In this document: piece after piece, positions 10,101 to 18,619 of the stretch
How the letters are laid out: each line of letters opens with the position of its first letter
Position numbering within the stretch: position 1 is the first letter of the stretch
Assembly: GCA_037893245.1 (NCBI GenBank)
Contig: JBAIAA010000519.1
Location: 806,001-870,000, forward strand
DNA length: 64,000 nucleotides
Reading direction: 5' to 3'
Source: Crossaster papposus
Taxonomy: Eukaryota; Echinodermata; Asteroidea; Velatida; Solasteridae
The notes under the pieces: generated by a model
Seen by the model: the letters and a program-made list of their open reading frames with translations, nothing else
What the model was told of the DNA's origin: nothing
Databases searched by the model: none
Position numbers and translations under genes: made by a program

Positions 10101-11835
10101 AAATCTGCCTGTCATATCATCGTGTAAGTAATACAACTACAGTCCACTGCTTCACGCCTTTGTTTTTCTGCGTCTGTTGACTTTATGACCTCAACACCTG
10201 ATAATACATTCTCCTTGGAAATCCTGGATCCGCCATTGACTCGGTGGAAAATAGGGATAAAACTATACTAAGTATACCCCAAGCAAATGTCACTTGAGAC
10301 TGACATTAAACAGACATTCATAAATACCTGGGACAGTTTAGGCATTCCTATTGGTCGAGAGCCCGTCACGTGGCCGGTATTAAACGGACGATAAAGACAT
10401 GGCTGGAAGTGTTTAAACCTAGCTGGAAACAACATTCCGTCCCCGGGGCTCACTTTATTTCCAACCCCGAACCGTACCTCGTCTCCAATAATAAGAGCGG
10501 GTAGTGTTGAGCGCGTACAGCTCGACACCTTGGGAACGAGGTTGCCAATGGCAGTAATAGTCTGGTTCACAGTAAATACGCTTTATTGCATGTATTGTGT
10601 AAAGAGCGACAGAGGCGGAAACATGTCATTTGACACAGACAGAATGGCGAAACACCGAAATTTACTTGCGACAATTTTCCGGGATTTTCAGGGCTTTTTG
10701 GGCTGAATTTTACAAAAAAAGGTATTTATGAATGGGAATAAATGTGTGTTCGGTCGGTATTAATCACTCTGTTTAATACCGCTTGGAGTCTGGGTGCTGA
10801 TAATTACCCTCGCCTTCGGCTCGGGTAATTATCAGCACCCAGACTCCAATCGGTATTAAACAGAGTGATTAAACCTCTCGAACACACATTTATTCCCTTA
10901 ATAAAGTTTACTGAATTACTGCCGCGGCCATTGAAGTGCATGGTACATCCGGGTAATTTACTACCGTGTTGCCCACTTACAAAATGGCGGACGGGTTACA
11001 GGGCGGCACGTCCGCGTAGCGCGCACAGTATATAGTGAGTGCGTACTTTAATGAGTAGATATGGGGTCCGCACACGTCAGCGCACCGACATGCAGTACAT
11101 GGATTTTTGGAGCAGGGCTTTTTTTCCCTCGACATTTTAGCAAATCACATTGCAACTTGTACGCACAGGTCAACAATTTGTGTCAACTTTTCTTAAATCA
11201 GTCAGTCAGTCGTGCATGTTTTCATACAATGTAAAATTAAGTTTGAGTTATCCTTTATATATATGGCCGTTTTATGGTTCAGATCTTTTATACAACCAAA
11301 GTATTATAGAAAACAAAATCAACCAAACGTAAAAGACTTACACGGTCTATTGCAAAATGACGTAGGGGCAAAGACCCATTGGTTATATGGTGGCTGCATA
11401 CATCGACGATACAACACAAGGACAATTATATTTATAAATACAGCCTCTCCCTGACCTATAGACAAAGCATTGGTCCCACATTTCGCTTGACTTGTCCAGA
11501 TAATTCCTGGAGAAAGACAATACATGTAGAAATGAAAGAAATGAAATTATACTGTGGTGAATATTTAGCCATGACAAATATTTAAACCGTGCGCTTTAAA
11601 CCTCAGTTTTGGTGAACGGTAAAATAATTTGATAAAAGCTTGACGCACGCTGTGTTGTGATTTTATTACATTTCTGTTTATAATTTTTAATTTTACACCT
11701 TACAAAGCGTTAAATCATAACAATCGTTCACAATAAGCCAGTTCGGTTTTGCAACTGAGCATGTGAACAACAAGATCATCTTTTTCTCTTTAGATTGTCC
11801 CAAGAAAAAACCCAAATCGTTCAAGTCTTTTTTAG
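4065..11835 (+). CDS. Secreted Cys-rich peptide precursor, possibly orexin-type (5 exons, 110 aa)
   Basis: Assembled by eye from splice sites: exons 4065-4134, 7035-7088, 8031-8095, 9360-9461 and 11794-11835, all GT-AG, total 333 nt, with phases 1,1,0,0 that agree at every junction. Residues 1-23 are a signal peptide (hydrophobic FGVLMCLAVITL, then SAAH). Four cysteines follow at once (ICETC, then KCQKNC), ending in GHALGVM-GKR, a glycine plus dibasic site typical of an amidated secreted peptide. The rest is a spacer with two more cysteines (PPATCEMRD…PPSCYAK) and a short tail ending SSLF. Placement right after the signal peptide, two possible disulfides and HALGVM-amide resemble orexin (mammalian end NHAAGILTM-amide), but Cys spacing differs (Cx2Cx4Cx3C). 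The ATG has a fair context (CCAATGG). The gene structure is well supported; the family name is a guess. It could be another small secreted Cys-rich protein. Confidence 0.72.
4175..4390. repeat. Dispersed repeat, family 2 (copy 2), in intron 1
   Basis: Shares ACGATGCTTGACAACTGA, TTAGCTCTGTGAATGCTGTA and CTTCAAAATGACAGCATGCC with 1195-1545; it sits just after the signal-peptide exon. Confidence 0.6.
4679..5116. mobile_element. MITE, family 3 (copy 1), in intron 1
   Basis: Left end GTGACCCGCTCTGCAAAAAT, then GAGTCTGATGT; right end ACATCAGACTCATTTT, lacking the outer 15 bp. The copy at 34867-35308 is in the opposite orientation and complete. Confidence 0.8.
5443..5779. mobile_element. MITE, family 4 (copy 1), in intron 1
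   Basis: Inverted ends of the type AAAGGTAGGATACACCATT / AATGGTGTATCCTACCTTT. The interior includes CATGGATGCCGAGAAAAG and a run like CGCAATTATTTTGCT. Six copies in the window. Confidence 0.85.
5869..5928. repeat. G homopolymer tract with T-rich flank
   Basis: TTTGGTTTTTTTTGGTT then long G runs broken by A and T. Confidence 0.93.
5928..6193. repeat. Dispersed repeat, family 5 (copy 1), ends in G tract
   Basis: AGCGAGCGCGTAGCGCGAAG, AATTACGGCGTAGGGTAC and TTTGTTGCCACTTTCCTC recur in inverse orientation at 44385-44521. A G tract occupies 6173-6193. Followed by CCTTAAATCCGCCACTAA. Confidence 0.7.
6461..6808. mobile_element. MITE, family 4 (copy 2), in intron 1
   Basis: Starts AAAGGTAGGATACACTGTTT and ends GTGCATCCTACCTTT; opposite orientation to 5443-5779. 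Confidence 0.85.
7035..7088 (+). CDS. Exon 2 of secreted peptide gene (four-cysteine segment)
   Basis: Acceptor TTTTCAACTCCAG, donor GTGAGT, 54 nt, phase 1 to phase 1. It encodes ICETCNNPKCQKNCYGHA, the cysteine core of the predicted peptide. Confidence 0.75.
7244..7639. mobile_element. MITE, family 6 (copy 1), in intron 2
   Basis: Inverted ends AAAGGGATCGTATACC… / …CGTATACGATCCCTTT; central palindrome GAGAAGCGTTACTGCAGTGA followed by CGTTTCTC. A copy is at 32.6-33.0 kb. Confidence 0.85.
8031..8095 (+). CDS. Exon 3 of secreted peptide gene (amidation site GKR)
   Basis: Acceptor TTTTTGTTTGCAG, donor GTAAGC, 65 nt, phase 1 to phase 0. It encodes LGVMGKRTLQQYPNI and then ASYIQDQ; GKR is the likely cleavage and amidation site. 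Confidence 0.75.
8108..9252. repeat. Minisatellite, CTACTGACTGAC-type units, in intron 3
   Basis: About 1.15 kb of 4-bp-based repeats organised in a 12-bp unit CTACTGACTGAC, punctuated by CTGGCTGTCTACTGCCTGTC about every 60-110 bp. That indicates a higher-order unit. It ends in a CGACTGAC run. Confidence 0.95.
9360..9461 (+). CDS. Exon 4 of secreted peptide gene (two-cysteine segment)
   Basis: Acceptor GTGTGTCTTTAG just downstream of the minisatellite, donor GTAAGC, 102 nt, phase 0 to phase 0. It encodes a 34-residue segment with IQYRDPEALVPPATCEMRD and later PPSCYAKLDW. Confidence 0.72.
9877..9957 (+). pseudogene. THAP-domain N-terminus (P-element-like transposase relic)
   Basis: 26 codons, MPKTCAFFGCTYRNNVNNTR then NISFHK and TGA. 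The C-x4-C zinc ligands and the ISFHK start of a THAP zinc finger are clear. A donor-like A|GTGAAT at the end suggests this was exon 1 of a transposase whose rest is lost. THAP domains bind DNA in P-element-type transposases and derived host proteins. Confidence 0.7.
10734..10897. mobile_element. Long-hairpin foldback element
   Basis: Arms of about 70 bp: GGGAATAAATGTGTGTTCG… / …CGAACACACATTTATTCCC, with loop CCCTCGCCTTCGGCTCGGG. Confidence 0.85.
11794..11835 (+). CDS. Exon 5 (terminal) of secreted peptide gene
   Basis: Acceptor TTTTTCTCTTTAG, 13 codons (IVPRKNPNRSSLF) and a TAG stop. A short basic tail. This is the least certain exon, because other acceptor-preceded frames lie downstream at 14.4-14.9 kb. 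Confidence 0.6.
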   Translation: MVPRKNPNRSSLF

Positions 11836-12120
11836 TAAACGCGGCAGACAAATGCACACAAGGCTATGGGAGACGTGGTAACCGAATCCACACTCTGTGT
11901 ATTTTTTCCCGTGCAATCGTAAAAACGATGTAAACTTTTGTTCGAAAAAAAACCACCTGAAAATGCTTCGCTGTCCAAACTCCAAAAAAAGACGATCTCT
12001 GTAAATTTGCTGGCACCTGCTATGCTTTTGCAAGCATACGATGAAATGTTTATCTCAAAAGGCTAAACCGTCAAATCACATATTTACATTCTCAGTTGGA
12101 ATACCGAGCTGTATTATAAA

Positions 12121-12126
12121 AATAAA
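12121..12126 (+). terminator. Candidate poly(A) signal of secreted peptide gene
   Basis: AATAAA about 285 nt after the TAG stop, in an A-rich stretch. It is the first such hexamer I noticed after the last exon. Confidence 0.4.
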
Positions 12127-12240
12127 ATAAAAAATAAGCAGCACTGTTTACCAGACTAACATTAAAGAACATGAATTCAGAGACTTTGGTTCGTTCTCTG
12201 TGTATCTTTGTAACTGGGGATCTTTACTCGACAAGCTTTG

Positions 12241-12266
12241 CCCCCCCCCCCCCCCCCCCCCCCCCC
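12241..12266. repeat. C homopolymer tract
   Basis: 26 consecutive C. Confidence 0.97.
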
Positions 12267-12639
12267 ATCCACATATTATTATGTATACATATACCCTCTG
12301 GTTGTCTTTATTTGTTACGTGAAAAATAGAGTGAAATGAAGTAAAAGTGAAGTGAATATCTATACATTTCTGTCCACGTAAAGTTATACATTATATATGG
12401 TTCGCCATAAAGAGCGAGGCGTTATCAATACAGTAACAAAATGCACAATTTTTTTGTTCATGCACAACGACTAAAAAAAGCATCGAAGAGTGAAACGTAA
12501 TCGAGTCGGTACGTGCATATCGGTGAAAGGGCTGTGTTTATTGTCACGTCGTCTGTCGCCACTATTCACAATTCAAATAATTTTTGTATTACATTTATGA
12601 GTTGTATCACATATGGAAGGTTGATACATGATAGGAACT

Positions 12640-12745
12640 TGCGACTGTGAATTTCAACTCTCTGTTCGGCAATGACAGCATGCCAGAAGAAATTATTGTA
12701 CAGGGAGCAAGTCTGCTTTTGAACAATAATTTGGTTATTTACTTT
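12640..12745. repeat. Dispersed repeat, family 2 (fragment)
   Basis: Retains only the 3' portion: GCAATGACAGCATGCCAGAA and GGTTATTTACTTTTTG. Confidence 0.5.
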
Positions 12746-12902
12746 TTGTCGCAAGTGTTCGATATTCTTCGAATGCCTTGCTTTGAAAGAACACTAATAA
12801 TGATAGCCAAGCATCGAAAGAGAACGATGTGTAGTTCTTATACCCAGCAAGACATGGGGCCGAGAGACTCCCCTTTAGGCTATGCATACCAATAACACTA
12901 TC

Positions 12903-13145
12903 TATAGACGATGTGCCCTCTGACGTCACGTGTTTACATCTGTATTAAAATGTGCCCGGCAGTATGCGCACACATCGCGTTTTACAGAAAATGTGCTTAA
13001 AGAGTGACGTCGCAGGTCAGATCGCCTTTGAATTATGTGACCTCTGATGATGTCATCTCTTAACCAAATTTGTGTAAAACATGATGCGTGCGCATACTGC
13101 CGGGCACATTTGAATACAGATGTAAACAGAGGGCACATCGTCTAT
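12903..13145. mobile_element. MITE, family 7 (copy 1)
   Basis: Inverted ends TATAGACGATGTGCCCTCTG / CAGAGGGCACATCGTCTATA; the interior has paired CATCTGTATT…AATACAGATG and TGACCTCTGATGATGTCATC. Other copies lie at 54.3 and 60.7 kb. Confidence 0.87.
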
Positions 13146-13164
13146 ACTATTGTTACCTAACGTA

Positions 13165-13185
13165 CCCCCCCCCCCCCCCCCCCCC
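13165..13185. repeat. C homopolymer tract
   Basis: 21 C followed by TCCCCCACCC, between two MITEs. Confidence 0.95.
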
Positions 13186-13199
13186 TCCCCCACCCTTAA

Positions 13200-13433
13200 C
13201 CAGTTCGCGCCGGGATTATTTTAACGTCGCCGAGCCGACGGGCGGGATTATTTTTAACGAAACTCGATCCGAAGCGTGTTCAGGCTGATAGTGCCGGGAA
13301 GCACACCCACGCATTTCCGGCCTTGCGCGCTGCTGACATACATTTCCGAACTTGAACTTGGCGTGTTTATGCGTCATCCGTTTTGAATTTGGGGAAATGT
13401 TTGCGTTTATATACGTCATCCGGCGCGAACTGG
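13200..13433. mobile_element. TTAA-flanked 234-bp element (copy 1)
   Basis: Ends CCAGTTCGCGCCGG / CCGGCGCGAACTGG, flanked by TTAA on both sides, as piggyBac-type transposition leaves. No coding capacity. Confidence 0.88.
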
Positions 13434-13439
13434 TTAAAA

Positions 13440-15280
13440 ACCACAACACAACACAATGAGGGGGGGGGGGGGGGTATCTCCGTCCCATTTTTCATTTTTG
13501 CTTCATGTGGCGGTTCTTGACACCGTAGTTAAACAACCGTCAACTTTTCAAAATGTAACCCAATAACCTAACATACATGTACATGTAATATAATTATGTA
13601 CAACTTACAGCGTATGGATTTAGTGGTACAGCCACTGAAGGGGAATAATTACCACTCTGAAGCTTTCATTCTGATGTTATTTTAACAAAAGCGAAATGTT
13701 CGACATATTTTCACAACAACCTTTTTGAATGACACTGCGCACTTAACAAAACCAGATAACCTAGTTTAGTATTCTGCTATTTACCTTCGTATTTTTCTTC
13801 TGATACGGCGAAGATAAGAACTATATCTTGATTAGAAAGCTAACAATACCTATACGTGCTAGCCTTTTAATTAAATTCATCGGGCATCGATTATGTGGCT
13901 TTCGTCGCGCAAACTCCCCCGTATCTATTCTAGCCCGATTCACTCAACCCCGAGGCAGTTTAGAGACTCCGTCTGAACTCTCCGAGCATCGGCTGCCGAC
14001 ACATATCTCAGGCACCTTGCCAAACACTCAACGTTTATATCAAGGCACGCTACACATGCAATCTACTGACCCGTGTATTGCACTATCGCTTATTACAAAT
14101 TAAAAAAACACCTCCTCTAAAAAGTAAGTCACGCAGTGGGTAATTCCCCCTATAACGGTTTTAAACGGACAATCATGATCTGCCGTTAATAAGGGAATTC
14201 TCTCCCCCGTGTATTGCACATCAGGGACCATTTAATTTGACCCTACAGCCGACTCTGGAAGTAGAGCCTCGATTTAAAAAACGGGTTCGGAAAAAAACAC
14301 GGCATTGCGTCATAAACGAGACAATCGCTCTTGACTTCTCATAGATCAAAATTACATGGAATGGTTTACTTTTGTACATTTTACATTCATCTCATTCCAT
14401 TTTGTTTCAGCGTGAGTTGTATTTAATTAATACCCTGCAAATTGTCAGAGTTATTGCAAACATTGAACCGAACCAGATGTCGGTATATTGCTGCTTTTTT
14501 GGTCCTATAAAAGGAATTCTTATTGATAATTTGCTGATCACCGAGAATCGCCCGTTCAGAAACTGTTACAGAAACAGTTACACGGTGAATGAACAATGTC
14601 TGTAATAAGATAAATTAATAATAATACTTTTTTTTCTTCCGTTCTGCCCGCGTCTATTCCACCATGTTCCTTTATAATTGGATTTATATTCTTTTGTATT
14701 TCCTTTTCCCCCTCCTCATTTTCCCCGATATTTCTTTCCTCCTACGGTTTTGTTTATAAATATATTTGTATCCTCCTTTTGGGTTGTCACTTGCAGTTGG
14801 TGGGCAAAGCAGCGGAGTCGCTTCTCGCTGAAGAGTAACAGGAAACGTGATACATCAACTACACGCTACGTGCTCAAATCGACGAACCCAGATTCGAAAC
14901 CTTGTCCTGAATAACGGAAGGAGAAACGGATTTAGCCTTCGTTTTAATGAAAATAATAATAGTTTCGTTTACAAGTCTATCGAAACGTCTTTGACGGAAT
15001 GGTGTTTCGGAATTTAGATTTTAGAATTTCGACATAGGTTTAGTCAAGATTCATTATTTACAAAACGTGAATGGATATTTTACATTGTACATTCGTGTGA
15101 CCTTATTTAAAAAAAAATAAAAATAAAATCCGACTCATTTTAAGAGTTTTACTATGATTATAATCTGTTTTTTTCTGAAATTTGTTTAGTGTTGCTCTAC
15201 ACGTGCTCTTGAAGATACAGTTTTTGTGTAGAGGAAAAAAACTATTTATGTATATTTTTTTCTTAGTATAATTTGACAAT
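13440..15280. other. No confirmed gene; G tract and candidate acceptor-led frames
   Basis: G tract at 13460-13474. Plus-strand frames at 14411-14605 (after TTTTGTTTCAG) and 14795-14911 (after GTTGTCACTTGCAG) could be alternative 3' exons, but no matching upstream exon was found. The rest is AT-rich and featureless. Confidence 0.35.
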
Positions 15281-15282
15281 TT

Positions 15283-15600
15283 GAGAGACCGCCAACATAG
15301 GGCAAGATAGCTTATTCGGATAGAGAATACCCAGCACGATATGAGACCAAGAGACTCCCTCCCTTCGTCCTACACTCTCTAGACTATTGTTATCTAACGC
15401 ACCCCCCTAAAAAACCTAATAATGATTCTTGAGAAACCACAATATTCCGCAAGCACAAAGGAGGTGGGGCTCCCTCCGTCTCATATCTTGCTTCAAATCT
15501 TGCTTCATATGTGGTGGAGCGCCCGTCCGGTATTCCGGAGGTCGCAGGTTCGAGTCCCGCCTTGCCGATTTCTTTGTTCACTTTGACATTTATGCAAATT
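15283..15600 (+). mobile_element. tRNA-like SINE (copy 1) split by another insertion
   Basis: 5' part GCAAGATAGCTTATTCGGAT (box A-like) at about 15303-15328; 3' part with box B GGTTCGAGTCC and GCCTTGCC at 15506-15570. About 178 bp of a different element (15329-15506) interrupts it between the A and B boxes. Compare the uninterrupted copy at 15.8 kb. Confidence 0.7.
15329..15506. mobile_element. MITE inserted inside the tRNA-like SINE
   Basis: Starts TACCCAGCACGATATGAGAC and ends GTCTCATATCTTGCTTC…; relatives occur at 12840-12900 and 18455-18485 (CTCTCTAGACTATTGTTACC, TAACGCACC). Confidence 0.65.
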
Positions 15601-15784
15601 TACCTAGTCAGTTTCCCTTGTGGTTTATTTGTGTATTATAAGATAACAAGTCGTATCCTCATTGAGTGATCCCCACAGTCGCTTCCTAGGATGTATCGTG
15701 AAAACGGGCGTGACCCTGGCTACACGGAATTCTGGTGTTTATGACTTCTGACTAGCGCCCTCGAACAAAGATACTGACAATTTG

Positions 15785-15905
15785 GGAGACCGTCAACATA
15801 AGTCAAGTTAGCTCAGTCGGTAGAGCGCCATTGCGGAGGTCACAGGTTCGAGTCCCGCCTTGCCAATGTCTTTGTTCACTTTGAAATTTGTCTAAAATCA
15901 CTTGT
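15785..15905 (+). mobile_element. tRNA-like SINE (copy 2)
   Basis: Box A TAGCTCAGTCGGTAGAGCG, box B GGTTCGAGTCC and 3' CCGCCTTGCC followed by TCTTTGTTCACTTTG, as in the copy at 15.3-15.6 kb. The anticodon arm is malformed, so this is not a functional tRNA. Confidence 0.7.
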
Positions 15906-18450
15906 TATATTAAAAGATGTCTCATTTAAAAGTGCACAACCTTTCCAAAATAAAAATTGACAATTAAACACAATTCTATTCAGGCTGACACTTGAAAATA
16001 GCACTGGAGAGCAACTTTAAACACAAATAATGTATAGTTAGAAAGCTGGATGAATTCTATGAAAGCTTATATATACCTTTCCGTATGAACATTGTTTTGC
16101 TTAAACTGCTAAAGAAAGTGCCTTTGTGACGTATATTAAAATGCACAGAATCTATAGAGTTCCGCACACACAAATTGTGGTCTGTCTCGATATAGTAAAT
16201 ATGATATGTCAATATGATATATATATATAGTAAAGTGTATATATACACAAAATTCTCGAAAAATTAGGAAGACCTCTCCATAGAGACGTGCACAAAATTT
16301 TACATTTTTTATTGTAACCTAACCCGTTTTTACCTAGAGCTTTTTCCACGAAATTTCATATTTATGCATTTTGGACCCCACTCTATCGACATAGACTATT
16401 AAATGTAAAAAAATGTATCTCCTTCCAGTAGTTGGGCGTTCGGGCGACCTCGAAATGGTCTCCCTAACGACCGTGGTCTCCCTAATGTCGTAAAATTACG
16501 GAAAATGGTCGACCCAATGGTGATTATACCAATATACTTCAGATCGAGCGAATATCAAGCAACGACTCCTTGATTTTAACGTTTATTTTGTTTGTGGGGA
16601 TTATTTTTTGTTAAATTCATTTCCAAAATTCAAGGACTTCTTGAGCAAAGTGGCTTATGTATTGTTACACATCGCCATCAAGGATATCAATTAGCTGTAA
16701 TTTGTTCTATTATTAACTGAATTATTGATACGAACGAAGCTCAGATCAGTCACGTAGCAGCTGCAAGGTGTAAGTTATGGCTGACTGAGCCGGAAATTGG
16801 TTCCACACGTTGGTTACAAGGATAAAAGTAAAACACGATTTGATAGAATCATAGCTAGAAGTACTATTTGACCTTATAATTTGCTTTGAAAAATGTGATA
16901 TTTTAAGAATAAAAAAATTAAAAAAATTATGAGATCATCAGACAAAATGTTTTCTAGACCAGACAGCTAGAACAATGGAACTATAGGTGCACTGCGAGCA
17001 GCGGTTTATAGGGTTAAATTGTTTGGGGGCACCTTGGCTGCATCAAATAATTGTTCAAGGGGGTGGGGTGGTGGGGGTACTGAATGGGGGCACCCAGGGG
17101 ACCTCCGACGCCCCCACCCCTCTTAGTTATGGCTATATAACTTTCCTTTTATTTGGTTAAGGTTATTGAAAGGTGCGCTTCTTTAGACGTTTAAAATTGT
17201 CCATGCGTCTCCAGACACCTGAGGGCGCTGGTACTTGCTTTGACGTCATTCTAGGAAGATGCTGATCAGTTTTAATTGAGGGTTCTCTTAAAACTGATCA
17301 GCCACGACAGTAGGGCTTAGCCAGTATTTCTTCACATTTTTATGCCACTATTTTTTTGGTACGATCCTACAATTTATGCTTGTATGTTACATACCCAAAT
17401 ATATTGCCATTAAATGTGAAGAAATCCTGGATATAAGAATGCGTTGCTATCGTAGCTTATCTAACAAAAATGGTAGTTACGGCGAGTTCGCGCATGCGCG
17501 AGTGTAACTGCAAACCAAACTATAATCACACAATAGAGGATCCTCGGTCTTAATGGCAAATCACGACTTGATGAACACCTGAAGATGTGCCGCTAACAAT
17601 GACTTCATCATGACGTCATCAGGTGTCGAATTACATCACCATAAAGGTAAGGTGTAAACTTTAACCCTTTCTTTCCAACTGTTGCCAAATGACAACACAT
17701 TTTCCTCATGCAAGTCGTTGTTGGGAAATAAAGGGTTCAAGAACTATATCTACAGAATTGGCCTGCACCTAAAATGGGATGTGTGGTAGATACAGACCGG
17801 AGTGACGTCATGTGACGTCACATTAAAGCACCAACATGAATCCTCCAATAGAGACTGTATTATTGTCTTCATTTAATTAAGTGTCATTTTTGTTTCGCGT
17901 GGGGCCGGCCCAGCGCCACAATGGCTCCAAATCTCTCTAGATTTCCCGGTATAGTTCCCATTCGATTCCTTTTTTTCTTTTCTTCAAATCTCGACATGCG
18001 ATCTACTGACAACTTAAATCAATTCCGTGCATTGAGGTTTCGAAATGAAATAACCTAATTAATCACGTCATCCTGTTTCGCGTTGGATTTGGTGTGGGAT
18101 TACTCGCGGAATATATCGCATAAACGTCCACTGACAAGACTGGAAATTTGACCTGACACCTGAGGGCGGGCTATTACCTAGCGGGGGTCCAGGATCAATA
18201 GCAAAGCTGATTGTTCTCTGTTGCCAATGATATGACGTATTCGGATTATTACAACAGCTTGGGAAACGTAAGCCTTGCTAAGTGCTTGTCTCTTTGCAGT
18301 CCCGTCTCAAAACTGAATAATAAATCGTTACCGAAGACCAAAGACCCTCGCAGCTTCCAAATCGAAAACGAGGGGAGATAATTCAAAGGCCGGCGACCGT
18401 GTTGAGAATGATAGCGCGCGTGTGGGTCTCCCCCTTATAGTACCCCCATA
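15906..18450. other. No gene recognised; small hairpins
   Basis: AT microsatellite at 16200-16235. Short inverted repeats: AACTGATCAG around 17255-17300, and CTTCACATTT…AAATGTGAAG at about 17330-17425. TGACGTCATGTGACGTCA near 17805 is a palindromic CRE-like word. A 48-codon frame at 18233-18379 has no support. Confidence 0.4.
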
Positions 18451-18509
18451 CCTATACACTCTCTAGACTATTGTTACCTAACGCACCTGAGAATCCACTA
18501 AAACTGGAG

Positions 18510-18612
18510 AGGGGGAGGGAGGGGGGAGAGGGGGGAGGGGGGGGGGGTTGGGGGGGGGGGGGGGGGGGGGTGGTTGGCGGGGGGGGGGGGGGGGGGGGGG
18601 TGGTTGGCGGGG
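18510..18612. repeat. G-rich low-complexity tract
   Basis: About 100 bp of nearly pure G with two TGGTTGGC interruptions. Confidence 0.95.
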
Positions 18613-18619
18613 GTTCTTC

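Larger units (their letters stand above)
9720..11010. mobile_element. Decayed THAP-type DNA transposon region, in intron 4
   Basis: CGGCATTTTGTAAGTGGGCA near 9776 faces TGCCCACTTACAAAATGGCG near 10971 as inverted repeats. The first coding piece of a THAP protein lies just inside the left end. The interior is degenerate and contains a separate hairpin element. Confidence 0.6.

Noticed and set aside
15785-15870. Functional tRNA gene
   Set aside because: A and B boxes are present, but the anticodon arm cannot form and the copy is short; a SINE fits better.
18233-18379. 48-codon frame starting MTYSDYYNSLGN with an internal GTAAGC…TTTGCAG
   Set aside because: The apparent 32-nt intron is too short, and no partner exon was found.
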